DNA of 51,824 nucleotides from Bacteroidaceae bacterium (GTDB lineage Bacteria; Bacteroidota; Bacteroidia; Bacteroidales; Bacteroidaceae): NCBI GenBank assembly GCA_024697785.1, contig JAILEU010000008.1, positions 1 to 51,824 of the forward strand, read 5' to 3'. Shown piece by piece: positions 10,101 to 19,600 of this stretch (position 1 is its first letter; each line of letters starts with the position of its first letter). The notes under the pieces were generated by a model. It saw only the letters and a program-made list of their open reading frames with translations, ran no database searches and was not told where the DNA came from. The position numbers and the translations under genes were made by a program.

Positions 10101-12015
10101 CGCGGGCATAGCGTCGATAGCCGACAACGCGTTAGACCTGACCATCCGCGCCGACAGTACGGACATCCGTTTCCTCGGCACCCTGCTGGCGGACGTCATG
10201 AACGACGTGAAGGGCAGGGGAAAGGGCTCGCTGCGTATCCATGGCAAGTTTGACGCGCTCGACCTCGAGGGCGACCTGCTTGCCGAGAACGCCTCGTTCA
10301 CCATTGTGCCGACGGGCGTGAGGTATGCCTTCAACGACCATATCCGCTTTACCCCCGGCGCCATCCGCTTCGACAATATCCTGGTGAAGGATGCCTTCTA
10401 CACCCCCGGCCAGACGCATCGCTCGGCGTATGCCTCGGGGCTTGAACCCCATACGGCGGTGCTCAACGGCTCCGTCACTCACAGTCATCTGCAGAAATGG
10501 GCGTACGACCTGACCATCAATACGAACACCATACAGGGGCTGAACCTTCCGAACACGGGTGCCGACCCTGTGTGGACAACCATCTATGCCGACGGACGGG
10601 TGCAGATTCAGGGCTCGGAGGCCGCTAACCAGCTGAACATCGATGTGAATGCCCAGACGCGTCCCGGCTCGTTCTTTGCCCTGAGCCTGGGCGGCGATGC
10701 AGCCGCAGAAACCGACTTCATCACCTTCCGCGACCGCGACCAGGTGGCGGCGGGGCGTGAGCGTATGGAACAGCTGCGGGCAGAGGCCGCGACAACGATG
10801 ACCACCACCCTCCGTCGCCGGACGGACAGGACGGCCACGGGCCGACGGACGCCCGTGCAGCAGCCGGATGTCAACATCAACGTCAGGGCCGACATCACCC
10901 CCAACGCCGAACTGAGGCTGGTGACGGATGCCACCACCGGCGATGCCGTCACGGCACAGGGCTCGGGTGTCCTCAACATCGAAATGAGAAACGAGGACAT
11001 TGGTCTCTATGGTACCTACACCTTCTCGCGAGGCGAATATACGCTCAGCTTGCAGGACCTAGTGCGCAAGCGCTTCGAGATTGTCGATGGCTCGAACATC
11101 ATCTTCGACGGCGACCCGGTCGATGCGCGGCTCGGCATCACGGCGTCGCACTCCATCAACAGCGTGGCGCTGAGCGACCTTAGTGCCGATGCATCGTCGA
11201 TGGGCAGCGTGCGTGTCAACTGTCTGCTGGGCATCGGCGGCACGCCCAATGCCCCGCAGCTCACGTTCGGCATCGAGCTGCCGCAGGGCACCGAGGAGCA
11301 GAAGACACTCCTGCGCACCTACACCGCCACCGACGAGCAGACCAACCTCCAGTTCATCTATCTGCTCGCCCTGAGCCGCTTCTACACCTACGACTATTCG
11401 CAGGCCAGCACGCAGGGCACCCTGGGCGGCATGTCGGCCATGCAGTCGCTGTTGAATTCCACCATCTCCAGCCAGCTGAACTCGCTCATTTCGAACCTGC
11501 TGCCCAGCGAAAACTGGAGTCTGTCGAGCAGCATCAAGTCAGACAACCTGCTGGGCACATCCGACGAGGAGATTATGGCCGGCAACATGGAGGTGCAGGG
11601 GGTGCTCGAAGGACGTCTGCTCAACAACCGCCTGCTCATCAACGGCAACTTCGGCTATCGCGACAACCCCATGTATGCCAGCAGTTTCATCGGCGACTTC
11701 GACATACGCTATCTGCTCCTGCCAGGCTCAAATCTCTGGTTGAAGGGTTACAACAAGACCAACGACCGCTACTTCTCGCGCACGGCGCTCACCACACAGG
11801 GCATAGGCCTGATGTTCAACCGCGATTTCGACGGCCTCTTCCGTCCCCGCGTGCCGGCAACGCCTCCTGTCACCCCAGCGGATACGCTGGGAACGTCGCT
11901 CCCGTCGGAGGAACTGGAAAACTCCGGAAACTCCGGTGATTCCGGAAATTCCGGAAATTCTGGAAATTCCGGAGATTCCGGAGATTCCGAAAACTCTCGT
12001 GCGCCGGCTCGTTAA
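7138..12015 (+). CDS. TamB/DUF490-family translocation and assembly module protein
   Basis: N-terminal signal anchor then long beta-helical AsmA/TamB-like repeats and a typical TamB C-terminus. GTG at 7138 (VSKVSRRIRGVFIALGVVILLLFFLL) follows the promoter; the track start at 7015 lies upstream of it. Confidence 0.88.
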   Translation: MSKVSRRIRGVFIALGVVILLLFFLLNSPWIQRRTAAVISDALEEQIGSHVVLGGLHWRLPGDIVLDSIRVDDRDGAALLTAERLAVKIDWRPLIKRKQVVVRNIRLFRPYIAVHADSVGGELNCQFLVDAFARTDTTANKPTMPDLRIHSLIVRGARLRYDVLSEPQTDGQFNPSHVDVTDFNAHLSVKALSADTLSVILRQLSLREQSGFALDNLMLRLVANREGATVAGLSARMPQSDLRVDSLFADYAEGVKVRAVVPTSTLAASDLAAFVPALGGNASKLTLSTTLKADAEGRFDVERLMLRMNKRDVDVLLQGSGDLRQIKKSSHPSPLTPNPYVDARIHRLTVTKAGWTSLENLLAAVDSQTGLSSASIARELAGRVGAASLTGSAALQLGGDGKPALSAGDLALKADVGEADVRWGVKGTAVTANIDTRSLNLGHALRQSDVGSLTASLALKGKTDGAWQKLLTAEADGQITSIDYKNYTYSPITAQGTWDGGTATAQLAVDDPNIRTRLTAAGGMTDGVNTLDLRADVSRLNLHALHLTEMHEGTRFSFHAGGHLTARTFDDLRGELSVDSLRLDDAEHTWMVRRFHAGSYPNGAQKRYTIDSDFMQMRASGYFTLGNLGGSLYNLLAEYVPTLLSTMPPSWAKAGRKADKAAGEGAANLLTFETTVSDLSPLNELFGIPVRAAYPIKLGGTLYEDREVLKLNADVPHLRYGENTLRGVTLSVTNENRSSLLVSFGGEKVEKEGAYLMADAQAVLQGDGIELDAEWGNSERGLFEGNLHAHAAFEKDDKGRLLTRLTGRPSSAVITGETWTLAPFTATVGSDAYAISGFRLMNGPQYLTVDGRVVAHKSSDNGRSSGVQEFRSSDNGAADESLHAEVSSELLATPELLNSSNDSISVRLNGIDIAPFVSMAKLEGISFGGVVSGAADVAGLLTKTPRVEADLTIADLTFCQAPMGDASVVAGYDDRGIVFDLTSPSTNIAGIASIADNALDLTIRADSTDIRFLGTLLADVMNDVKGRGKGSLRIHGKFDALDLEGDLLAENASFTIVPTGVRYAFNDHIRFTPGAIRFDNILVKDAFYTPGQTHRSAYASGLEPHTAVLNGSVTHSHLQKWAYDLTINTNTIQGLNLPNTGADPVWTTIYADGRVQIQGSEAANQLNIDVNAQTRPGSFFALSLGGDAAAETDFITFRDRDQVAAGRERMEQLRAEAATTMTTTLRRRTDRTATGRRTPVQQPDVNINVRADITPNAELRLVTDATTGDAVTAQGSGVLNIEMRNEDIGLYGTYTFSRGEYTLSLQDLVRKRFEIVDGSNIIFDGDPVDARLGITASHSINSVALSDLSADASSMGSVRVNCLLGIGGTPNAPQLTFGIELPQGTEEQKTLLRTYTATDEQTNLQFIYLLALSRFYTYDYSQASTQGTLGGMSAMQSLLNSTISSQLNSLISNLLPSENWSLSSSIKSDNLLGTSDEEIMAGNMEVQGVLEGRLLNNRLLINGNFGYRDNPMYASSFIGDFDIRYLLLPGSNLWLKGYNKTNDRYFSRTALTTQGIGLMFNRDFDGLFRPRVPATPPVTPADTLGTSLPSEELENSGNSGDSGNSGNSGNSGDSGDSENSRAPAR
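8128..8155 (+). repeat. In-frame CTAACCC/CTCACCC heptamer array inside tamB
   Basis: ctcaccc ctcaccc ctaaccc ctaaccc, encoding ...SHPSPLTPNP... Confidence 0.75.
9706..9835. repeat. Octamer-armed hairpin element (AGGAGTTC)n ... (TGAACTCC)n inside tamB
   Basis: aggagttc x4 at 9724-9755; inverse tgaactcc at 9801-9808, 9819-9826 and 9827-9834; central core acaatggtgctgctgacgaaagcctgcatgcagaggtatca. Confidence 0.85.
11915..11995 (+). repeat. 9-bp TTCCGGAAA-type coding tandem repeat at the tamB 3' end (NSG/DSG tripeptides)
   Basis: Protein NSGNSGDSGNSGNSGNSGDSGDSEN. Confidence 0.85.
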
Positions 12016-12073
12016 ACATTAAATCATAGCCCTTAACCCTTTACCTTTAACCGTTAAACGTTAAACGAAAAAT
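12011..12073 (+). repeat. Heptamer array (GTTAAAC/CTTAACC type) starting at the tamB stop codon
   Basis: gttaaac attaaat catagcc cttaacc ctttacc tttaacc gttaaac gttaaac gaaaaat; tamB TAA (12013-12015) lies in the first unit. Confidence 0.75.
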
Positions 12074-12088
12074 CCCCCTAAATAAGAT

Positions 12089-13006
12089 ATGAACAAGAAA
12101 CAACGATATGGAAAAAAAGGTCAGCCTGTGGTGTTTGACTATTGTCCCACAGAGGCGATGACGCTGCTTCCCTTCCTTTTGGAGGTGCTGGCGCCGAAGA
12201 GCCGCAGCGACGTGAAGTCCATGCTTGCCCACTATCACGTGCAGGTGAACGGGACGACGGTGACGCAGTTCGACATGCCGCTGACGCCCGCCGACAGGGT
12301 TTCCGTCAACTTCACCCGTCCCTTTGCCGTCGTGAGGGACAACCGCGTCCACATCCTCTACGAGGACGACTACCTGATTGCCATCGAGAAACCCTCGGGA
12401 ATGCTCTCCGTAGGCCGTGAGGGTGGGGAAGAGCGTACGGCGTGGAGCCTGCTGACGGACTATATGAAGCAGAAAGACCCGCGCCTGACGGCGTTCGTCT
12501 GCCATCGGTTAGACCAGTACACGTCGGGCATCCTTGTCTTTGCGAAGGACGGCAACGTCCAGCGCACGCTGCGCTACCAGTGGGACACGTTTGTGCGCGA
12601 GCGCAGCTACTATGCAGTTGTTGAGGGCACGCCGGAGCCCGATCACGACGAGCTGCGTCACTATCTGCTGGAGGACAGCGCCTATCGCGTCCATGTGGTC
12701 CATGGCAATAAGATTCCCCCTGAAGCCAAACTGGCTGTGACGCGCTATGCCTTGATGCAGACGAACGGACATCATTCGCTGCTCGACGTTCATCTGTTCA
12801 CCGGACGGAAGAATCAGATTCGCGTGCAGTTAGCCGAGATCGGATGCCCCGTGGCGGGCGACCGCAAGTACGGAGCAACGACCAGCCCGGCTTCGCGACT
12901 GATGCTCCACAACTATCGCCTCTCGCTGCAGCATCCTGTGACGCACGAGCTGCTCACATTCGACCTCCCTGCTCCTAAGTCGTTCTATTCCGCCACAAAA
13001 CCCTAA
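12089..13006 (+). CDS. RluA-family RNA pseudouridine synthase with S4-like N-terminus
   Basis: CHRLDQYTSGILVFAKD and LFTGRKNQIRVQLAEIGCPVAGDRKYG motifs. Confidence 0.92.
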   Translation: MNKKQRYGKKGQPVVFDYCPTEAMTLLPFLLEVLAPKSRSDVKSMLAHYHVQVNGTTVTQFDMPLTPADRVSVNFTRPFAVVRDNRVHILYEDDYLIAIEKPSGMLSVGREGGEERTAWSLLTDYMKQKDPRLTAFVCHRLDQYTSGILVFAKDGNVQRTLRYQWDTFVRERSYYAVVEGTPEPDHDELRHYLLEDSAYRVHVVHGNKIPPEAKLAVTRYALMQTNGHHSLLDVHLFTGRKNQIRVQLAEIGCPVAGDRKYGATTSPASRLMLHNYRLSLQHPVTHELLTFDLPAPKSFYSATKP

Positions 13007-13018
13007 TGCGCAGTCGCG

Positions 13019-13067
13019 CAATTGAAAATGATCAATTATCAATTGTCAATTAATTTTCCCCCCTAAC
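13019..13067 (+). repeat. CAATTGA-type heptamer array
   Basis: caattga aaatgat caattat caattgt caattaa ttttccc ccctaac in one 7-nt register, ending 3 nt before the ATG at 13071. Confidence 0.75.
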
Positions 13068-13070
13068 CCA

Positions 13071-13892
13071 ATGAAACTCCTTGTCCTCTTGTTGACAACG
13101 GTTTTGCATGCCGTGCCGACGGACAGCTTGTTCGTGGAGCAGCTTCTGCGGAAGTATGCCCATACGGCCGAGGATGCGAGGACGTTGGTGGCAGACATCG
13201 GGCGTGAGTTCCTGGGACGGCCATACGTGGGTGGAACACTCGAAGTGAACGCTCCCGACGAAGCGCTTGTCGTGAATACGCGGGAAGTGGATTGTACGAC
13301 GTTCGTGGACCAGGTGCTGGCTCTTACATTGACTGTTATGGATGATGCGACGGACTATGCCACCTTCTGCCGCTGGCTGACGCAGCTGCGCTATCGGGGC
13401 GGGGTGCTCAGCGGCTATGCCTCGCGCCTGCATTATTTCACCGACTTCGCCCAAGATAACTCCGAATGGTTCGAGTGTCTGCCAGCGGCGGACGATGTCC
13501 GCTATCCCCTGCAGCAGGTGACGCTCTCGTTCATGAGCACGCATCCCGACAGCTACCCCGCGCTCAAGGGAAATCCTGACGCTGTGGCCCTCATCCGCGA
13601 GGTGGAGCAGCGCTACGCCGGCTATCCCGTCCGTTATATCCCTAAGGAGAAAACATCGCTTTTTGAACGGCTTCGGGAAGGCGACGTGGTGGCACTTCTC
13701 ACGACGGTGGAAGGGCTGGACGTCTCACATCTGGGCATCGTCGTCAGGGAAAAGGGCGAACTGCGTCTGCTTCACGCCTCCTCCGCCCGCGGGAAGGTGG
13801 TGGTGGAACCACGCTCTCTGCCGGCTATGCTCGCGGGCCGCAAATCGTGCCCCGGCATTCGCGCTTTGCGCCTTCGCGCAATTGATAATTGA
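13071..13892 (+). CDS. DUF1460 family (N-acetylmuramoyl-L-alanine amidase-like) secreted protein
   Basis: Signal peptide; DCTTFVDQVLALTLT; VSHLGIVVREKGELRLLHASS. Confidence 0.85.
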   Translation: MKLLVLLLTTVLHAVPTDSLFVEQLLRKYAHTAEDARTLVADIGREFLGRPYVGGTLEVNAPDEALVVNTREVDCTTFVDQVLALTLTVMDDATDYATFCRWLTQLRYRGGVLSGYASRLHYFTDFAQDNSEWFECLPAADDVRYPLQQVTLSFMSTHPDSYPALKGNPDAVALIREVEQRYAGYPVRYIPKEKTSLFERLREGDVVALLTTVEGLDVSHLGIVVREKGELRLLHASSARGKVVVEPRSLPAMLAGRKSCPGIRALRLRAIDN

Positions 13893-13941
13893 TAATTGAA
13901 AATTGAAAAATGATAATTGACCATTCATTATTCACCATTAA
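13879..13941 (+). repeat. TAATTGA-type heptamer array that supplies the stop codon of the DUF1460 gene
   Basis: caattga taattga taattga aaattga aaaatga taattga ccattca ttattca ccattaa; TGA stop at 13890-13892 inside the second unit. Confidence 0.8.
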
Positions 13942-14130
13942 ACCTCCGGCGCAGCCGGAACTAAACCTCGGCTACAAGCCGAACGTTTTCGTTAAGCCAA
14001 ATCTTGGAGCAGCGAGAGCAAAAGAGCTTGCTCATTTTGCAGAGTCGCGACAAGATAAGACGAAGTCAAATGACCAAAGCAAAGCTCGCTTTAGCTTTGG
14101 CATGGCGAGAAAACGAAGAATGAAATCCAA
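13942..14130. repeat. Multi-hairpin intergenic element containing GGAGCAGCGAGAGCA...GAGTCGCGAC
   Basis: Stems CTCCGG/CCGGA, CGGCT/AGCCG, GAGCAAaaGAGCTTGCTC, CCAAAGC/GCTTTGG, outer CGTTTTC..GCCAAA / TTTGGC..GAAAACG; shares sequence with 44119-44168. Confidence 0.6.
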
Positions 14131-14150
14131 CTAAACCATAAACCAGTCAT

Positions 14151-15380
14151 ATGATGAAAGAAACGCCCGTCCTGCTGCTTACGGGTTATTTAGGCAGCGG
14201 AAAGACAACCCTCGTCAATCGAATCCTCTCGAACAAGCGTGGAATCCGTTTTGCGGTTATTGTCAATGATATAGGTGAAGTGAACATCGATGCTGACCTT
14301 ATCCAAAAGGGTGGCGTCGTGGGGCAGAAGGAGGAGAGCCTCGTTGCCCTTCAGAACGGCTGCATCTGTTGTACGCTGAAGATGGATCTCATCGAGCAGC
14401 TGGGCGACATCATGAAGATGCAGCGCTTCGACTACATCGTCATCGAGGCCAGCGGTATCTGCGAGCCCGAGCCCATTGCCCGTACCATCTGCTCCATCCC
14501 CTCGATGGGCTACGAGTATGTGGTGAAGGGCATCCCGCGCCTCGACTGCATCGTCACCGTCGTCGATGCCATGCGCATGCAGAGCGAATTCGCGTGCGGC
14601 GACAATCTCCGGAAGAAGGACCTGGAGGAGGACGACATCGAGAATCTGCTCATCCAGCAAATCGAGTTCTGCGACAAGATTTTGCTCAACAAGGCTTCTG
14701 AGGTAACGAAAGAGGAACTGGGACGCATCATGAGCATCATCCGCGCCCTGCAGCCTAAGGCCGAGATCATCTGTTGCGACTATGCCGACGTCGATCTGGA
14801 CAAGCTCATCAACACCCACGCCTTCGACTACGAAAACGTGGCCACCTCTGCCACATGGATTCAGAAGGTCGAGGAAGGTGCCCCCGCTCCTGACGACGAC
14901 GATGACGACGACGATGACGACCACCATCATCATCACCACGACGATGACGACGACGAGCATCACCACCACCACCATCATCATCACCACGATGATGAAGGCG
15001 AGGCAGAGGAATACGGCATCTCCACGTGGGTCTATTATAGCCGTGCCCCCTTCGACCTGTCGAAGTTCGACGCCTTCATCGCCAAGCTATGGCCTCGCGA
15101 GGTCATCCGCGCCAAGGGCATGTGCTGGTTCCACGACGAGCCCGACACCTGCTACCTCTTCGAGCAGGCCGGACGTCAGTTCTCGCTGAAGGATATCGGT
15201 CAGTGGTTTGCCACGATGCCCGAGGACGAGCTGCGCCGTCAGCTCGAGGTAGATGCCACGCTTCAGCGCGACTGGGACGAACAGTACGGCGACCGCATGC
15301 AGAAGCTCGTCTTCATCGGCCAGCATCTCAACACGCCCTTCCTCCGCGAAGCCCTCGACGGGTGCCTTCGGCACAATTGA
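14151..15380 (+). CDS. CobW/G3E-family GTPase (putative zinc metallochaperone) with poly-Asp/His loop
   Basis: GYLGSGKTTLVNRIL P-loop; CICC motif (NGCICCTLKMDL); DDDDDDDDDDHHHHHHDDDDDEHHHHHHHHHHDD insert; CobW C-terminal domain. Confidence 0.92.
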   Translation: MMKETPVLLLTGYLGSGKTTLVNRILSNKRGIRFAVIVNDIGEVNIDADLIQKGGVVGQKEESLVALQNGCICCTLKMDLIEQLGDIMKMQRFDYIVIEASGICEPEPIARTICSIPSMGYEYVVKGIPRLDCIVTVVDAMRMQSEFACGDNLRKKDLEEDDIENLLIQQIEFCDKILLNKASEVTKEELGRIMSIIRALQPKAEIICCDYADVDLDKLINTHAFDYENVATSATWIQKVEEGAPAPDDDDDDDDDDHHHHHHDDDDDEHHHHHHHHHHDDEGEAEEYGISTWVYYSRAPFDLSKFDAFIAKLWPREVIRAKGMCWFHDEPDTCYLFEQAGRQFSLKDIGQWFATMPEDELRRQLEVDATLQRDWDEQYGDRMQKLVFIGQHLNTPFLREALDGCLRHN

Positions 15381-15444
15381 AAATTAATAATTGACAATTG
15401 ATAATTCCTAACCCCTAACCCCTAACCCCTAACCCCTAATAATA
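15375..15444 (+). repeat. Composite heptamer array: AATTGAN units then 4x AACCCCT in one register
   Basis: aattgaa aattaat aattgac aattgat aattcct aacccct x4 aataata; upstream TGA stop 15378-15380 lies in the first unit. Confidence 0.85.
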
Positions 15445-15449
15445 ATATA

Positions 15450-16307
15450 ATGAATCGTCGTGATTTTCTGAAGACCAGCGCAGCCGGCGCTGCGTTGATG
15501 GCCATGCCTGCCGCGGCATGGAGCATCACCCCCGAAGCCGCACCAAAGAGTGATGGCATGAAGCCCGAGCCCCGCACGAACCCCTTCCATCTCGGCATGG
15601 CGGGCTACACGTTTGTCAACTTCGACCTCGACACCACCCTTCGCACCATGAAGCGGCTTGACGTCCACTGGCTCTGCATCAAGGACTTCCACCTCCCGCT
15701 GGACAGCACCGACGAGCAGATCCGCGCCTTCCACGCCAAGCTGGCCGAAGCCGATGTCACCGGCTATGCCGTGGGCCCCATCTACATGAAGAGCGAGGCC
15801 GAGGTTGACCGTGCCTTTGCCTATGCCCGGCGTGTGGGTGTGAAGCTGATTGTCAGCGTGCCCAACTACGAGCTGCTGCCCTATGTGGAGAAGAAGGTGC
15901 AGGAGTACGACTTCCGCACCGCCATCCATCTGCATGGGCCCGACATGAAGCTCTATCCCGACGCCACGGACATCTGGAACAACGTCAAGGACCTCGACCC
16001 CCGCATCGGCATGTGTCTCGACATCGGCCACGACCTGCGCTTCGGTGCCGACCCCATCCGCGACCTCAAACGCTATGCCAGTCGCGTGTTCGACATCCAT
16101 CTGAAGGATGTCACGGGCAACACCCGCGAGGGCCACGCCATCGAGCTCGGACGCGGTAAGATTGACTTCCCCCGCTTCGTGAAGACCTTGCGCCGGATAG
16201 GCTACACCGGCTCGTGCAGCCTCGAGTACGAGAAGGACATGAAAGACCCCTTCCTCGGCATCGCCGAGAGCGTCGGTTACTTCCGTGCCGTCTGCGACAT
16301 GGGGTGA
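15450..16307 (+). CDS. Sugar phosphate isomerase/epimerase (AP endonuclease-2-like TIM barrel), Tat-type signal
   Basis: MNRRDFLKTSAAGAALMAMPAAAWS; IGMCLDIGHDLRFG; VFDIHLKDV. Confidence 0.85.
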   Translation: MNRRDFLKTSAAGAALMAMPAAAWSITPEAAPKSDGMKPEPRTNPFHLGMAGYTFVNFDLDTTLRTMKRLDVHWLCIKDFHLPLDSTDEQIRAFHAKLAEADVTGYAVGPIYMKSEAEVDRAFAYARRVGVKLIVSVPNYELLPYVEKKVQEYDFRTAIHLHGPDMKLYPDATDIWNNVKDLDPRIGMCLDIGHDLRFGADPIRDLKRYASRVFDIHLKDVTGNTREGHAIELGRGKIDFPRFVKTLRRIGYTGSCSLEYEKDMKDPFLGIAESVGYFRAVCDMG

Positions 16308-16376
16308 CAAAGAGCAAGATTTCGTTCAGCTAAATGCCAAAAAGAGACAAAGAGACAAGGTGACAAAGAGACAATT
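16305..16376 (+). repeat. Octamer array (AGACAAAG/TGACAAAG) starting at the stop codon
   Basis: tgacaaag at 16305 (its first 3 nt are the TGA stop) and again at 16361, 56 nt = 7 octamers later; agacaaag agacaagg tgacaaag agacaatt. Confidence 0.7.
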
Positions 16377-16524
16377 ATTATGCGATTTTTGGGTTTTGTT
16401 GGAAATCACCCTTTGTCGCCACCATGCGAAGGCGGAAGAAATGAGAGAATGTGATAATTCCATAAAAAAAAGCATTTTTTAACTTTATTTTCTCAAAAAA
16501 AAAGAAAAAAAACAAAAAAATGAG

Positions 16525-16532
16525 TATTTTTG
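16525..16532 (+). promoter_or_regulatory. Putative -7 element TATTTTTG for the giant LamG gene
   Basis: Matches TAnnTTTG; ~83 nt upstream of the ATG, in A-rich DNA. Confidence 0.4.
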
Positions 16533-16614
16533 TGGCGTAAAACTATAAAAGCGTATAGAATCCAGTTATTAAACAATTTACCTTATTTGTTATTTTCAAC
16601 TACTTCAATTAATT

Positions 16615-19600
16615 ATGGAAAGGGAAAAAATCACTTCGCGTCGGCGGCTGGAATTTTGGCCGCTGAGTCGCAACGTTTGTAGGTGGAAACGCCTGACAAT
16701 CCTCCTTGCACTGCTCATCACGACTGTGATGGGTGTGAAAGCCGACGGCTATGTTACCGATGTCATGGTTTTTGGTTCTTCATCGAAAAATGACGCCACC
16801 TTGAATCAATACACCAGCCAAGGGTGGATAAAACTGGCCAAAGACCTGAACGATGGCTCCGGGGGTTGGTATATTTACTTACTCTACAAAACGAGTACAA
16901 CAGCCGATCCTGAGACGGGATACGTCACCGATATCCTTGTCTGTACCTCCAAAATGGATTCATTCGATTATGGTGGAAGGCACTACACCAAGGTGAAAAC
17001 CAACAGCGGCTTTGGTGGTGACCTGAATGAGGAAGCTAGCGGCGAGTATATATATATGTACATCACGCACGACCGTGCCGGTTTAAGCTCTAATGGTGGA
17101 CAGAAACGTGTAATCAACGGTATTTCCACGAGCGGCAACTACTCTAGCACCTCCGTGCAATGGTATAATAGCAAATATACCGGCGCGGCTGACATGAATG
17201 AGGAAGCCGGCGGTGATTTCATCTATATTAACCTGAGTTTCACTAAGCAGAAGCTGAGTATAACGAACGACCCCACCTTCCACAAGAATCTCGTTTACAC
17301 GGGTCAGGCTCTGGATCTGGTGCAAGCTGCAGCTTCCGGCAACAAAGGCACGATGAAATACAGTGTAGATGGTAGTAATTATTCCGAAAAAGCCCAGGCT
17401 ACCACCGTGGGCAATCACACCGTGAGTTACAGGCTTGAGTCCGATTATGCTGAGCCTTCAGACTCCAGATCTGTTAATAATGGCGTGAATATCTACCCTG
17501 TGATGAAGGCCAAGAACCTGAAGGCGGTGTTCAGCCAGAAGAATAAGAACGTCACCCTCACCTGGGGCATTAATACTGTTCCCGGCAACTATACCAACTA
17601 CAAATGGGTGGTCTATCGCGGCAATACCAAACTTACGAACACTGCGCTCGCTTATAATAAGACCTCCTTTGTTGATACCGGCTTTCCTAACGAGCAGGAT
17701 GTCACATATAAAGTCTATTATATCCCCGCACCGCGAGATGTCACCAAGACGTACTCAGATGCTGAAGCTTCCGTATCCGTAAACACCACGCGCAGCGTGC
17801 CCGTGAACAGCCTGAAGGGCAAGAGTGAAGCTACCAAAGTAACGCTCACGTGGACATCGATAGGCTATCCTTCCTCGGTCAACATGAACAACAAGTTTGA
17901 CGTGTATATCGACGACGAGAAGGTCACCACTATTACTCCTACTGAAAACCAGACCTCGTTCTCATGGGAGCATCGCGACAATAATAAAGCCACTAAGCGC
18001 ACCAACTACTCGGCCTATTCCGAAGAAGACCTCGATGTCTGCAGCCCGCACACCTACCGCGTGGTAGGTCAGATTGACGGCAAGGAGCTGAACAGCGCCA
18101 CCGTAAAGGACTTAGCCGTCAATTCAGGTACTTCGTTTGAGAACATCGAATGTTCGAAGGGTGAATATCAGGGAACGGTGCTGCTGAAGTGGAACGTGAA
18201 ACCCCTGGAAAACTCTAAGCCGACCTATGTCATTGAGCGCCGCGTGTTGAGCCAGGAAGACAACGAGGAGGCCTGGCAGAAGCTGACCACCCTCGACAGC
18301 GACAAGACCTTCCTGACCTGGGAGGATAAGACTCCCCTGCCCGGCGTGTTCTATGAGTATCGCATCACCTGTTATACCTCATGCGGCAATGGCGGCAGTT
18401 CCGCCGTGTCTGCCACCGACACAGGCTTCGCCATGTCGTCGGGCGTCGTCAGCGGCCGTATCACCTACGGCACCGGTACAGCCGTGAGCGACGTGAAGGT
18501 CACGCTGCGTCAGAACAACGAGAACGGCGAGACCTTCAACCACATGCGTTCGTTGCAGTTAAGTGGTGCGGGTGCAGGCTTCCGTTGCACCACCACCAAC
18601 AATGAGATGAAGAAACTCATGGCCGGCGACTTCACCATCCAGGCCTATGTGAACCCCGACAACGACCAGATGAACACCAACGAAGGAAAATACTTCCTGC
18701 TTGACATCCAGAATTGTTTCTCCTTAAAGTTAGAATATAATTCCACGGCTAAGAACTACAAGTTAGGTGCTAATGGAGGTGATAACTTTAATAATAAATA
18801 CACCAGTGCAACCATCCCAGCCAAGAAGTGGAGTCATGTTAGTTGCGTATATAAAAAATCCGAAAAGAAACTCTTTTTCTATGTTACTACCGATGCAGAC
18901 CACATAGTTTCTGATTCCCTCACCAATTGTGTAATACCCGTGATAACCGACCAACTTGGCCTGTCACTGGGAAACACGTGGGGATTGAGCGAAAGTTCGA
19001 TGTTCGGCGGCAATCTCGACGAGTTCCGTTTCTTCAAGCGCGCCCTCACGAAGACAGAGATTGGCAAGAACTACAACCATCCCATGGGCGGTATTGAGGA
19101 AGGCCTGGCCGTCTATTACCCCATGGATGAGAACATGGGCGTACAGAGCATCGTCTATGACTTCTCGAAGAGCAACAACACCAGCAACGGCCACCACGCC
19201 AAAGCTAATGTGCCTGCACAAAGCAGCGAAGACGTGCCTTCAGAAGAGCAGCTGAGCCTGATGAGCCTCACCGATGCACAGGGCAACTATGTGGTTCGCG
19301 GCGTGCCCTTCAGCGGCGAGGGAACCAACTATACAGTCATCCCGTCGTACGGCATCCATAAGTTCTCGCCCACCTACCTCTCACGCTACGTCAGCGCCTC
19401 GTCGCTGGTGCACAGCGGTGTTGACTTCGAGGATGTGTCATCCTTCCCCGTGAGCGGAAAAGTGCGCTATGCCGGCACCGACTATCCCGTTGAGGGCTGC
19501 TACATCTATGTCGATGGACAGATGTGCGCCAAGAACGGCGAACCCATCACCACCAACGCTGAGGGCGAATTCACCGTCAGCGTGCCCATCGGCGACCACT

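Noticed and set aside
13910-14134. 74-aa ORF MIIDHSLFTIKPPAQPELNLG...
   Set aside because: Coincides with a heptamer array and the multi-hairpin repeat; more likely a translated repeat than a gene.
15410-15440. Telomere-like CCCCTAA repeats
   Set aside because: Only four units, internal to a gene cluster, in phase with other heptamers; no sign of a replicon end.
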